From Rhodospirillales bacterium CG15_BIG_FIL_POST_REV_8_21_14_020_66_15 (GTDB lineage Bacteria > Pseudomonadota > Alphaproteobacteria > Rhodospirillales > Casp-alpha2): 50,061 nt of DNA. The stretch spans positions 1 to 50,061 of the forward strand of contig PFFW01000023.1 in the NCBI GenBank assembly GCA_002781745.1, read 5' to 3'. Within the stretch, counting starts at the first letter, position 1, and each line of letters begins with the position of its first letter. Of the stretch, positions 41,004-49,470 are shown piece by piece. The notes under the pieces are model-generated. The model did no database searches, was not told the DNA's origin, and worked only from the letters and a program-made list of their open reading frames with translations. A program made the translations under genes and the position numbers.

Positions 41004-41423
41004 CTATTCGCCCAGAAGGTGCAGCAAGACCCGGCGCCGGTGGGGCCGGCGGCGGTGCTCGAACAGGTAGATCCCCTGCCAGGTGCCGAGCTGCGCCCGC
41101 CCGCCCGCCACGGGCACCGAAAGCTGCACGTTGGTCAGGGCGCTTCGGATATGCGCGGGCATGTCGTCGGCGCCTTCCGCCGTGTGGCGGTAAAGGCCGG
41201 GATCCTCCTTGACCAGCCGCTCGAAAAAGGTTTCGAGGTCGCGCCGCACGTCCGGGTCCGCGTTCTCCTGGATGGTCAGCGACGCGCTGGTGTGGCGGCA
41301 GAACAGGGTCAGCAGCCCCGCGCCCATGCCCTGGGCGCCGACCCAGGCCGCGACCTCGCCGGTGATCTCGTAAAGGCCGGGGCCGTCCGTGCCCAGGCTC
41401 AGTTCGTGCCGTACCTGTCGCAT
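41004..41423 (-). CDS. YjbQ-family protein
   Basis: 139 residues. The UPF0047/YjbQ pattern is complete: LLTLFCRHTSASLTIQENADPDVRRDLETFFERL, then YRHTAEGADDMPAHIRSAL and LGTWQGIYLFEHR. YjbQ proteins have a conserved acidic/His site and complement thiamine-phosphate synthase weakly in some bacteria; their true role is unclear. ATG 41423 lies in a head-to-head arrangement with the mmcB-like gene 92 bases away. Confidence 0.92.
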   Translation of the reverse strand: MRQVRHELSLGTDGPGLYEITGEVAAWVGAQGMGAGLLTLFCRHTSASLTIQENADPDVRRDLETFFERLVKEDPGLYRHTAEGADDMPAHIRSALTNVQLSVPVAGGRAQLGTWQGIYLFEHRRRPHRRRVLLHLLGE

Positions 41424-41514
41424 GGGGGATGCTTAGCGCTCCGGCGGCCCGGCGGCAAGGACTTGTCAGGACCGCGCCCGGCGGGTATCAAAAAGCACAG
41501 GTCGGGAACATACA

Positions 41515-41973
41515 ATGAACGAATCGCTACCCATGGACGGCCCGGCCGCGCCGGACGCCGCCCGGCCCCTGCTGACCGGGGGCGTGACCCGCGGCGTCGT
41601 CCGCATGCTTTGGCACATGGGCTTCAGCCCGCTGACGGAATTCAAGCTGACGTCCGGGCGGCGCATCGACGTGGCCGGGCTCGACGGCCGGGGCCGCTTC
41701 CTGTTCGTCGAGGTGAAGTCGAGCGTGGAGGACTTCCGCGCCGACGGCAAATGGCACGAATACCCCGATTTCTGCGACTGGTTCTATTTCGCCGTGCCGC
41801 CGGGCTTCCCCCAGGCCGTCCTGCCGGAAGGCGCGGGGCTGATCGTCGCCGACGGCTACGACGGCGCCGTGCTGCGCGCCGCCCCGCAGACGCCCCTGAA
41901 CGGCAACCGCCGGCGCAGGCAGACCCTCGACTTCGCCCGCGCGGCGGCCGACCGGCTGATGCGGGGAATCTAG
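41515..41973 (+). CDS. mmcB: MmcB-family DNA repair protein
   Basis: 152 residues. LTGGVTRGVVRMLWHMGF, LTSGRRIDVAGLDGRGRFLFVEVKSSVEDFRADGKW and EYPDFCDWFYFAVPPGFP form the MmcB pattern, with the D...EVK residues of a nuclease-like PD-(D/E)XK fold. In Caulobacter, mmcB belongs to the mitomycin-C-induced DNA damage response. The ada gene converges on it; the two stop codons share CTAG at 41970-41973. Confidence 0.9.
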   Translation: MNESLPMDGPAAPDAARPLLTGGVTRGVVRMLWHMGFSPLTEFKLTSGRRIDVAGLDGRGRFLFVEVKSSVEDFRADGKWHEYPDFCDWFYFAVPPGFPQAVLPEGAGLIVADGYDGAVLRAAPQTPLNGNRRRRQTLDFARAAADRLMRGI

Positions 41974-43037
41974 GATTTGCGTCCCCGCTCGCGGGCCAGC
42001 AGCGCGCGTTTGCGCGCGACGCCCCAGCGATAGCCGGTCAGCGAGCCGTTGGACCCGACGGCGCGGTGACAGGGAATCACCAGGCTCACCGGGTTGGTGG
42101 CGCAGGCGCGGCCCACGGCGCGCGCCGCCCCGGAATTGCCAAGGGCCGCCGCCAGGTCGCCGTAGGTCCGCGTCTCGCCCGGCGGGATGGCGGCGAGCGC
42201 GCGCCACACCCGCCATTGGAACGCCGTCGCCCGCACGTCCAGCGGCAGGCCGTCGATCGGGGCGCCGTCCGCCAGATGGGCAAGCACCGCGCGTATCACG
42301 GGCTCGAGGGCCGCGTCGTCGCGTTCGACGCGGGCCTCGGGAAAATCGCGGCGCAGTTCGGCCTCCAGCGCTCCGTCGTCGTCGGCCAGGGCGACCATGC
42401 AGAGCCCCTTTTCCGTCGCCGCCGCCAGAACGCGGCCGAGGGGGCCGTCGGTCAGGGCGAAGCGGATTGCGGCTCCCCGTCCGCCGGCGGCGTAGGACGC
42501 GGGCGTCATGCCGAGAAGGGCCGCCGATCTTTCGTAGACCCGCGACGGCGAGCCGTAGCCGGCGCCGTACAGCGCGCCCGCCACGCCGTCGCCGGCCCTC
42601 AGCCCCCGGCGCAGGCGCTCGGCCTTGACGGCGTCGCCGTACTGCTTGGGGCTGATCCCGACCATGGCCTGGAACGTCCGCTGCAGGTGGAAGGGGCTGT
42701 AGCCCGTCGCCTTGGCCAGGGCTTCCAGCGGCGGCGGGGTCTCCGCCGTCTCGATCAGGCGGCAGGCCTCGGCCACGGCTGCCAGGCGCGGATCGACGAT
42801 GCGCCCGTTGTCGGGGCGGCAGCGCCTGCAGGGGCGGAACCCGGCGTCCTCGGCCGCGCGGCCGGTATCGAAGAAGCGCACGTTGGCCCGCCGGGGCGTG
42901 CGCGACGAACAGCCCGGCCGGCAATAGACGCCCGTGGTGGTGACGGCATAAACGAAATCGCCGGACGGGAGGCGGTCGAGAACCAGCCGCCAGCGGGCGT
43001 CTTCCGTGCTCGGGTCTTGGGAAATTGCGTGATCCAT
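41970..43037 (-). CDS. ada: Ada: adaptive response regulator / O6-methylguanine-DNA methyltransferase
   Basis: 355 residues. The N-terminal domain has the methyl-accepting zinc site (YCRPGCSSRTP, then CRRCRPDN), an AraC-type HTH follows (LAKATGYSPFHLQRTFQAMVG), and the C-terminal methyltransferase has VIPCHRAVGSNGSLTGYRWG with the active Cys in PCHR. Ada removes methyl groups from phosphotriesters and O6-meG and activates its regulon. ATG 43037 is preceded by a weak site (AAGGCTTGCC region). Stop overlaps that of mmcB in opposite orientation. Confidence 0.95.
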   Translation of the reverse strand: MDHAISQDPSTEDARWRLVLDRLPSGDFVYAVTTTGVYCRPGCSSRTPRRANVRFFDTGRAAEDAGFRPCRRCRPDNGRIVDPRLAAVAEACRLIETAETPPPLEALAKATGYSPFHLQRTFQAMVGISPKQYGDAVKAERLRRGLRAGDGVAGALYGAGYGSPSRVYERSAALLGMTPASYAAGGRGAAIRFALTDGPLGRVLAAATEKGLCMVALADDDGALEAELRRDFPEARVERDDAALEPVIRAVLAHLADGAPIDGLPLDVRATAFQWRVWRALAAIPPGETRTYGDLAAALGNSGAARAVGRACATNPVSLVIPCHRAVGSNGSLTGYRWGVARKRALLARERGRKS

Positions 43038-43094
43038 GAAGGCAAGCCTATGTCATGGCGGCGGGATCGGCCATCCGAAGCTTGCGCGGTAATT

Positions 43095-43778
43095 CTAGTC
43101 CGAGACGGGACCGAACAGGTGCAGCGCCGATCCCTCGTCGCGCAGCCAGCGGCGGCAGTCGTCCATGTCGTCGGCCAGGTCGCGGACCAGCGCCCAGAAC
43201 CGCGGGCCGTGGTTGTGCTCCTTGAGGTGCGCGACCTCGTGGGCGACCACGTAATGCAGCACCCGTTCCGGGGCGAGCACCAGGCGCCAGGAAAAACTCA
43301 GGTTGCCGTTGGCGGCGCAGGAGCCCCAGCGGCTTTTCGTGTCGCGCAGGGTGATGCGTCCGGGGGTCACGCCCAGGCGAAGGGTCGCGGCGGCGACCGA
43401 GGGGTGGATGCGCCGCCGCGCATCGCGCTTCAGCCAGTCGCCGAGCCGCCGCGGCAGGTGCTCGGGCAGCCCGGTCACGTGAATCTCGCCGCCGCCTGTC
43501 CCGTCGGCTTCGATCCACACGCCGCCGCGGGCGTCCGGGCGGTGGCGGATCACGTGGGGCAGGCCCAGGTAGGGGATGACCGCGCCGTCGGCGAAGGGCA
43601 CGGGCCGGGGGGCGGTTTCCAGGCGGGCGCGGACCCAGCCGGCCTGTTTCTCGGCGAAGGCGCGGGCCTCCGTGTCCGACACCCAGGGCGGACAGGTCAC
43701 CACCGCCGTGCCCGTCACGGGGTCGGCGCGCAGGATCAGGCGCTTGGCGCGCTTGTTGCGGCGGATGCGCAGCGCCAT
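43095..43778 (-). CDS. YgjP/SprT-like M48-type metallopeptidase
   Basis: 227 residues from ATG 43778. VVAHEVAHLKEHNHGPRFWALV gives HExxH plus the downstream His, and SRWGSCAANGNLSFSWRLVLAP is the WGSC segment of the YgjP family. Members are cytosolic zinc peptidases of unknown substrate. TTG 43850 would add 24 residues and almost abut the aldolase gene; neither start has a clear ribosome site, so the N-terminus is uncertain. Confidence 0.88.
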   Translation of the reverse strand: MALRIRRNKRAKRLILRADPVTGTAVVTCPPWVSDTEARAFAEKQAGWVRARLETAPRPVPFADGAVIPYLGLPHVIRHRPDARGGVWIEADGTGGGEIHVTGLPEHLPRRLGDWLKRDARRRIHPSVAAATLRLGVTPGRITLRDTKSRWGSCAANGNLSFSWRLVLAPERVLHYVVAHEVAHLKEHNHGPRFWALVRDLADDMDDCRRWLRDEGSALHLFGPVSD

Positions 43779-43851
43779 TGCGCCGCTGTCGGGGCGCTCG
43801 GGATCGAGGCCCGGGGTGTCGGGGATCCGGCCGCGTGCGCCGCCGCCCAAT

Positions 43852-44784
43852 TCAGGCCGCTTGCGCCATGGCGAGCCCGGCGCCGTCGTATTCCCGGTAC
43901 AGGCGCTGGGTCTGGCCGGCGTCCATCTTCATCACCGGCGGGCGCATGTTCAGCCAGGCCTCGTCGCCCGTGTGGCGGGCGACCATGGCCTTCAGCGACG
44001 GGATCAGCGGATAGCCCGAGATGATCCTGCGCACGGCGGCCAGGGGCTTCTGCAGCTCGTCCACGTTGCCGGCGTCGCCGTTCGCGCGGTACTCGGCATG
44101 GACCGCCTGGGCCAGGTCGGCGGCGATGTTGGCGCAGGCCGTGATGCAGCCCGCCCCCCCTTCGCGCAGCACCGGCAGCATCAGGTCGTCGGCGCCCGAG
44201 AACACGCAGAAGCCGGGGAATTCCCTGACCGCCGTCAGCATGTTGTCGAGCACGCCCGAGGAATCCTTCATGCCGACGACCGTGTCCGGATAGGCCTTGC
44301 GCAGCATGGCGATCAGGTTCATGGAGACCGGCACGCCTGACATCTGCGGGAAGTGGTAGACGCAGATCTTAAGGCGGTCGTCGCCGATGCGCTGGATCAC
44401 TTCCGAATAGGCGGCGAACAGGCCCTCGTCCGACTGGTTCTTGTAATAGAACGGCGGCAGCATCAGGACCGCGCCGGCGCCGATCTCGATCGCCTTTTTC
44501 GTGACCTCGACCGTGTCCGGGATGGCGCAGCAGCCGGTGCCCGGCATCATGGTTTTGGTCGGCACGCCGTTCTCGGCCAGCTTGTCGAGAATTTCCAGGC
44601 GCTCGGCGACGGAAAACGAATTGGCCTCGCCGGTGGTGCCCAGGATGCCCAGGCCGTCGCAGCCGTTGGCCAGCAGCCAGCGGGAATGGGCCGCCAGGCG
44701 CGCGTGGTCGGGGCTCAGGTCCGCGTGCTGAGGGGTCAGGACGGCGGCGTAGACGCCCGTCAGTTCCAGGTTGGTCGCACTCAT
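43852..44784 (-). CDS. Dihydrodipicolinate synthase/N-acetylneuraminate lyase family aldolase
   Basis: 310 residues of the DapA superfamily: GLGILGTTGEANSFSVAERL (GxxGE), MMPGTGCCAIPDTVEVTKKA, the catalytic Tyr in KICVYHFPQMSGVPV and the Schiff-base Lys in TVVGMKDSSGV. The N-terminus differs from true DapA and the CVYHFPQ region points to another keto-acid aldolase or a promiscuous paralogue. Substrate not assignable. ATG 44784 is preceded by GGAGAACGAC. Confidence 0.85.
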   Translation of the reverse strand: MSATNLELTGVYAAVLTPQHADLSPDHARLAAHSRWLLANGCDGLGILGTTGEANSFSVAERLEILDKLAENGVPTKTMMPGTGCCAIPDTVEVTKKAIEIGAGAVLMLPPFYYKNQSDEGLFAAYSEVIQRIGDDRLKICVYHFPQMSGVPVSMNLIAMLRKAYPDTVVGMKDSSGVLDNMLTAVREFPGFCVFSGADDLMLPVLREGGAGCITACANIAADLAQAVHAEYRANGDAGNVDELQKPLAAVRRIISGYPLIPSLKAMVARHTGDEAWLNMRPPVMKMDAGQTQRLYREYDGAGLAMAQAA

Positions 44785-44836
44785 GTCGTTCTCCTTCGCC
44801 GGCGGGCCCGGTGCCGCCGTCAGGCGGCGGGGACGG

Positions 44837-45313
44837 CTACTTTGGCCAGCCCACCACGTGGTTTTCCAGGTCGTCGGTCTCGCGCTCCGACACCACGCGG
44901 CCGCGCACCGAGATGCCTGCATAATGTACCGTTTCCGGGTCGCCGGAAACCAGCGGATGCCACCAATAAAGGTCCTGGCCTTCGGAAATCAAGCGGTATG
45001 CGCAGGTCGACGGCAGCCAGCCCAGCTTCTTGACCATGCGCGGCGTCAGGATCTGGCATTCGGGCACGAATCGCTTGCGGTCCGCGTAGCTGGAACAGCG
45101 GCATGTCTCGGGATCGAGCAGGCGGCAGGCCACGTCCGTATACAGGATCTCGCCCGTCGCCTCGTTCTCCAGCTTGTTCAGGCAGCAGCGCCCGCAGCCG
45201 TCGCACAGCGATTCCCATTCCGTCCTGTTCATCTCGGCCAGGCCCTTGGTTTTCCAGAACGGCGGCGGGGCGTCGCGTTTGTTCTTCTTGTTGTTCCTGA
45301 ACAGGCCGAACAT
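44837..45313 (-). CDS. YcgN-family cysteine-cluster protein
   Basis: 158 residues. [60 protein letters not shown] and [25 protein letters not shown] match the YcgN/UPF0260 pattern with its many conserved Cys, probably an iron- or zinc-binding protein of unknown role. AAAGGAAGGATCC precedes ATG 45313. It ends 53 bases before the aldolase start and may share its transcript. Confidence 0.93.
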   Translation of the reverse strand: MFGLFRNNKKNKRDAPPPFWKTKGLAEMNRTEWESLCDGCGRCCLNKLENEATGEILYTDVACRLLDPETCRCSSYADRKRFVPECQILTPRMVKKLGWLPSTCAYRLISEGQDLYWWHPLVSGDPETVHYAGISVRGRVVSERETDDLENHVVGWPK

Positions 45314-45357
45314 GGATCCTTCCTTTGGGGGCGGCGCGGGAGCACAGCATACCGCGC

Positions 45358-46710
45358 TCAGGCGGCGCTGTCCTCCCGGTCGATCAGGTGGATGAACGAT
45401 CCCAGCACGTTGCCCCGCCGGCGCCCCAGGGCCCCGAGGTACTGGCCTTGCGCGTTGGAAACGTGGAAAAGAGGGGCGTCCAGACCTTCCTCCAGGCCTT
45501 CGGCGGCGATCGTCGCGTAATGGAATTCATGGCCGCGCAGGATCGTTCCCGCCGGTCCCAGGGGTCCCGCATCGGCCACCACCGCGCGGCGGTAGCCCAG
45601 GTGCAGTTTGCGCCTGGCGAACGACGTCGCCACCGGCAAAAGCCCCGCCATCGGGTGACGGACGCCCTCGGCGTCGGTCAGCTCCCGGCCCAGCACCATG
45701 TAGCCGCCGCATTCGCCGAACACCGTGCGGCCCATGGCGACGGCGGCGCGCAGCCCGGCCAGAAACGCGCCGTTGGCGGCAAGGCGTCCCGCGTGCAGTT
45801 CCGGATAGCCGCCCGGCAGATAGACCGCATCGGCGTCGGCCGGCGGGGCTTCGTCCGCAAGGGGCGAAAAGAGCGCGATCTCGGCCCCGGCGGTGCGCCA
45901 TCCGTCCAGCAGGTGCGGATAGGAGAACGAAAAGGCCCGGTCGCGGGCGACCGCGATCTTGTGGCCCAGCGGCGGCACGGGCGGTGCGCCGGCCGCACCG
46001 CCCGTCGCGCCGGTCGGTCGGGCGAGGGACCGCAGCATCGCCGTATCGACATGATCGGCGACGGTCCGGGCGGCGGCGGCAAGGAAGGCGTCCAGGTCGC
46101 CGTGCTCGCCCGCCTGGACGAGCCCCAGGTGCCGTTCGGGAAGTCTCAACCCGTCGAGCCGCGGCACACAGCCGAGCACGGGAATGTCCGGATGGTCGGC
46201 GGCCATGGCGGCGCGCAGGATGTCGGCGTGGCGCCTGCTGCCCGTGCGGTTGAACACCACGCCGGCGACCGTCACGTCCGCGCGGTGGCGGGCGAAGCCG
46301 CCGACCAGGGCCGACGCCGACGCTCCCTGGGCCGACGCGTCGACCACCAGCACGACCGGCCAGCCGAAGATGCGGGCCGCCTCGGCGGTCGATCCCTCGT
46401 CCAGCCCGGCGCCGTCGAACAGGCCCATGACCCCCTCGCAGACGATCAGGGCGGCGCCCTCGGCCGAGGCCGCCAGGGCGGACGCCAGGGTCTCCCGTCG
46501 CATGGCCCACAGGTCCAGGTTGGGACAGGCGCGGCCGCCCGCGGCGGCGTGAAAGCCGGGATCGATGTAGTCGGGTCCGACCTTGGCCGAGGCCACGGCG
46601 ACGCCTTCGTCGCGGAAATGCCGCAACAGGCCCAGGGTCAGAAGCGTCTTGCCGCTGCCCGACGACGGGGCGGCGATGACGATACCGGGGGGCAGCCCGG
46701 GCCCGGTCAC
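45358..46710 (-). CDS. cobB: Cobyrinate a,c-diamide synthase
   Basis: 450 residues (CobB/CbiA type). The N-terminal ATP-binding domain has [18 protein letters not shown] and [11 protein letters not shown]; the C-terminal glutaminase domain has [15 protein letters not shown], the nucleophile Cys in [12 protein letters not shown] and the late His in GHEFHYAT. It amidates the a and c side chains of cobyrinic or hydrogenobyrinic acid. It overlaps the SCO gene start region by four bases and lies near cbiD and cobK, forming a partial cobalamin cluster. Confidence 0.94.
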   Translation of the reverse strand: MTGPGLPPGIVIAAPSSGSGKTLLTLGLLRHFRDEGVAVASAKVGPDYIDPGFHAAAGGRACPNLDLWAMRRETLASALAASAEGAALIVCEGVMGLFDGAGLDEGSTAEAARIFGWPVVLVVDASAQGASASALVGGFARHRADVTVAGVVFNRTGSRRHADILRAAMAADHPDIPVLGCVPRLDGLRLPERHLGLVQAGEHGDLDAFLAAAARTVADHVDTAMLRSLARPTGATGGAAGAPPVPPLGHKIAVARDRAFSFSYPHLLDGWRTAGAEIALFSPLADEAPPADADAVYLPGGYPELHAGRLAANGAFLAGLRAAVAMGRTVFGECGGYMVLGRELTDAEGVRHPMAGLLPVATSFARRKLHLGYRRAVVADAGPLGPAGTILRGHEFHYATIAAEGLEEGLDAPLFHVSNAQGQYLGALGRRRGNVLGSFIHLIDREDSAA

Positions 46711-47354
46711 AGGAACGACTTGATCTTGGCCGCCATCGTTTCGGCGTCCGTCTGATGGCTGAAATGGGCGAGGAACCCGCCGTCCGGCCCCATCAGGTAG
46801 ATCACCGACGAATGGTCCATCAGATAGGCGTCCTTGTCGCCGCCCTTGTCCGGAACCTTGGCGTAATAGACGCGGTAGGCCTTGGCGGCCTGTTTGATCT
46901 GTTCCGGCGTGCCGGTCAGGCCGACCACGCTGGGGTGGAAGTGGGCGACATAGTCCTTCAGCGCGGTGGCCGTGTCCCGCGCCGGATCGATGGTGACGAG
47001 GATCGGTACGACCTTCGCCGCCCGGTCGCCCAGCTTGTCCATGGCCGCCGAGATCTCGGTCAGCGACGTGGGGCAGACGTCGGGACAGAAGGTATAGCCG
47101 AAGAAGATCAGCATGTACCTGCCGCGGAAGTCGGCCTCGGTCACCTGGCGGCCCGTGTGGTCGGTCAGGGTGAAGGGGCCGCCGATCTTGACCTCCGGGG
47201 CCGTGCCCGTGGCGGTGGTCGCGCGGCCGGTTTCGTCCAGGCTGCGCTGGAACACCACGGCGCCGGCGGCGATCAGGATCAGGACCGCCAGGCCCAGGCT
47301 GATGCGGCGGATCAGGCGCAGGCGGGTGATCGTCTTGTTGGGCTGGTCGGACAT
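46707..47354 (-). CDS. SCO-family copper-binding thioredoxin-like protein
   Basis: 215 residues. An N-terminal anchor (ISLGLAVLILIAAGAVVF) holds a periplasmic SCO1/SenC domain: IFFGYTFCPDVCPTSL supplies CxxxC and LMDHSSVIYLMGP the copper-ligand His. SCO proteins help assemble the CuA centre of cytochrome c oxidase. ATG 47354 follows GAGGACATG. The four-base overlap with cobB suggests translational coupling of functionally unrelated genes. Confidence 0.93.
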   Translation of the reverse strand: MSDQPNKTITRLRLIRRISLGLAVLILIAAGAVVFQRSLDETGRATTATGTAPEVKIGGPFTLTDHTGRQVTEADFRGRYMLIFFGYTFCPDVCPTSLTEISAAMDKLGDRAAKVVPILVTIDPARDTATALKDYVAHFHPSVVGLTGTPEQIKQAAKAYRVYYAKVPDKGGDKDAYLMDHSSVIYLMGPDGGFLAHFSHQTDAETMAAKIKSFL

Positions 47355-47424
47355 GTCCTCGAAACCGGTTGTTGCGGGTGCGCGAAAGGTACGGTGTTCG
47401 CGCGCAGGATCAAGCCTTCTTCGC

Positions 47425-48288
47425 TCAGGAATGTGGCCTTAAATAGACCAGATAATAGGTCCCGGCCACGAACAGCCCGCCGCCGACCATGTTGCCGAGG
47501 GTGACCGGCACCAGATTGCCGATGAAGCCGCCGAGGGTCAGCCCCGCCCCGGCGGGCAGCAGGCCGGCCGCCGCCACATAGGTCTCGTTGCCCGCCGCCA
47601 TCATGCCCACGGGGATGAAATACATGTTGGCGACGGAATGCTCGAAGCCGAGCGCCACGAAGGCGGTGATGGGGAACAGGATGGCGAAAATCTTGCCGAT
47701 CACGTTATGGGACGCGAAGCACAGCCAGACCGCGAGGCAGACCAGGGTGTTGCACAGGACGCCGCGCACGAAGGCGGTGGTGAAGTCCAGCTCCGCCTTC
47801 GCCGTGGCGATCTTGACCGCCGTGCCGCCGACCGTTCCCGATCCCATGTCCATGAAGCCGGACCAATAGGCCAGGAACGCCATGCCGACGGCGCCCGCCA
47901 GGTTGCCCGCATAGGCGACGGCCCAGTTGCGCAGCAGGGCCCGCGTTGCGATCTTGCGGCTGGCCCAGCCCATTACCAGCAGAAGATTTCCCGTGAACAG
48001 CTCCGCCCCGCCGACCACGACCAGGACCAGCCCGAGCGAGAACGCCACCCCGCCCAAAAGACGCGAGGGGCCGAGGCCCATGCCGTGGCCGGTCATGGTC
48101 ACCGTGTAGAACATGGCGCCGAGCGCGATGAAGGCTCCGGCCAGGACCGCCAGGGTGAACAGCGGCACCAGCGGCAGGGCCGCCTTGGCGACGCCCATGG
48201 TCTCGACCCGGCGCGCCATCTGCGCCGGAGCGTAGTCATCGAACATGCCGGTTCCCAGGCCGGGCGGCGGCGTCGGTTGATCGGCCAA
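47425..48288 (-). CDS. Formate/nitrite transporter (FocA/NirC family)
   Basis: 287 residues with about six spans. FTGNLLLVMGWASRKIATRALLRNWAVAYAGNLAG and GVLCNTLVCLAVWLCFASHNVIGKI are FNT-family hallmarks, and the SVANMYFIPVGMM segment includes the N-x-x-x-P region of the channel. It is a pentameric anion channel for formate, nitrite or related ions. AAGGAGAGACCGC precedes ATG 48288. It diverges from cbiD across 87 bases with no visible cobalamin riboswitch. Confidence 0.92.
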   Translation of the reverse strand: MADQPTPPPGLGTGMFDDYAPAQMARRVETMGVAKAALPLVPLFTLAVLAGAFIALGAMFYTVTMTGHGMGLGPSRLLGGVAFSLGLVLVVVGGAELFTGNLLLVMGWASRKIATRALLRNWAVAYAGNLAGAVGMAFLAYWSGFMDMGSGTVGGTAVKIATAKAELDFTTAFVRGVLCNTLVCLAVWLCFASHNVIGKIFAILFPITAFVALGFEHSVANMYFIPVGMMAAGNETYVAAAGLLPAGAGLTLGGFIGNLVPVTLGNMVGGGLFVAGTYYLVYLRPHS

Positions 48289-48375
48289 GCGGTCTCTCCT
48301 TCCCGTTGCGGTGCGTTCTGCGGCCCTCCGTTTTCTCTTTTGGGCCGCGCCCGGTCAATGCGGTATTTTGACCGC

Positions 48376-49470
48376 ATGCCCGCACGCAAACCCGACGGAA
48401 ACCTGAAACGCGGCTGGACCACCGGCGCCTGCGCCACGGCGGCGACGGCGGCCGCCTACGAGGCCCTGGTCACCGGGAGCTTCCCCGATGCCGTGACCAT
48501 CACCCTGCCGCGCGGCGAGGAGCCGACCTTCGCCCTGTGCCGCACCGGCCTGGAGAACGGCGCGGCGACCGCCGCCGTCATCAAGGACGCGGGCGACGAC
48601 CCCGACGTGACCCACGGCGCCGAGGTGTCCGTCACCCTGCGCGCGGGGCCCAAGGGCTCCGGCGTCACCTTTCGCGCCGGCGCCGGCGTCGGCACGGTGA
48701 CCCTGCCCGGTCTGCCCGTCCCCCCCGGAGAGCCCGCCATCAACCCGGGCCCGCGCGGCATGATGACGGGCGTCGTCAGGGACTTGTCGCATCGTCTGAA
48801 CGGCCCCCCGGACGTGGAGATCACGGTCGCCATAACGGACGGCGCCAGACTGGCCGAGAAGACCATGAACGGGCGCCTCGGCATCGTCGGCGGGCTTTCG
48901 GTCCTCGGCACCACGGGGGTCGTCATCCCCTATTCCTGTTCGTCCTGGATCCACGCCATCCACCGCGGCGTCGACGTGGCGCGGGCGAACGGCGTCGCGC
49001 ATATCGCCGCCGCCACGGGGTCGACCTCGGAACAGGCCGTCAGGAATATTTACGACCTGCCCGACGTGGCGCTGATCGACATGGGCGACTTCGCCGGCGG
49101 CCTGTTGAAGTACCTGCGTCGCCACCCGGTCCCGAAACTCACGCTGGCGGGAGGGTTCGGCAAGCTGGCGAAGCTTTCCCAGGGGCACCTGGACCTGCAT
49201 TCGGCGCGTTCGTCCCTGGATAGGGCGAAGCTCGCCGCGCTGGCGGCGGACGACCCGGCGCTGGCGGACCGGATCAAGGGCGCCAACACCGGCATGGAGG
49301 CCTTGACCCTGGCCCGGGCGGCGGGCCTGCCGCTCGCCGACCGGGTCGCCCAGGGCGCGCGCGAGGTGGCCTTGGCGGCCCTCGCCGGCGACGTGGAAGT
49401 CGAGGTCCTGGCGTTCGACCGTCAGGGCCAGTTGGTCGGCCGCGCCGGGGACGTCGCGGCCGGTGGTTAG
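48376..49470 (+). CDS. cbiD: CbiD, cobalt-precorrin-5B C1-methyltransferase
   Basis: 364 residues. LKRGWTTGACATAATAAAYEAL, PAINPGPRGMM, LGIVGGLSVLGTTGVV and SCSSWIHAIHRGVDVAR, then GGFGKLAKLSQGHLDLHS are characteristic. CbiD methylates C1 in ring-contracted precorrin of the anaerobic (early cobalt) route. ATG 48358 is an in-frame alternative start six codons upstream; neither has a ribosome site. It overlaps cobK by 8 bases. Confidence 0.93.
   Translation: MPARKPDGNLKRGWTTGACATAATAAAYEALVTGSFPDAVTITLPRGEEPTFALCRTGLENGAATAAVIKDAGDDPDVTHGAEVSVTLRAGPKGSGVTFRAGAGVGTVTLPGLPVPPGEPAINPGPRGMMTGVVRDLSHRLNGPPDVEITVAITDGARLAEKTMNGRLGIVGGLSVLGTTGVVIPYSCSSWIHAIHRGVDVARANGVAHIAAATGSTSEQAVRNIYDLPDVALIDMGDFAGGLLKYLRRHPVPKLTLAGGFGKLAKLSQGHLDLHSARSSLDRAKLAALAADDPALADRIKGANTGMEALTLARAAGLPLADRVAQGAREVALAALAGDVEVEVLAFDRQGQLVGRAGDVAAGG

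Noticed and set aside
48289-48375. Possible cobalamin riboswitch before cbiD
   Set aside because: Only 87 bases separate cbiD from the divergent transporter gene, too short for the aptamer, and no B12-box is visible.
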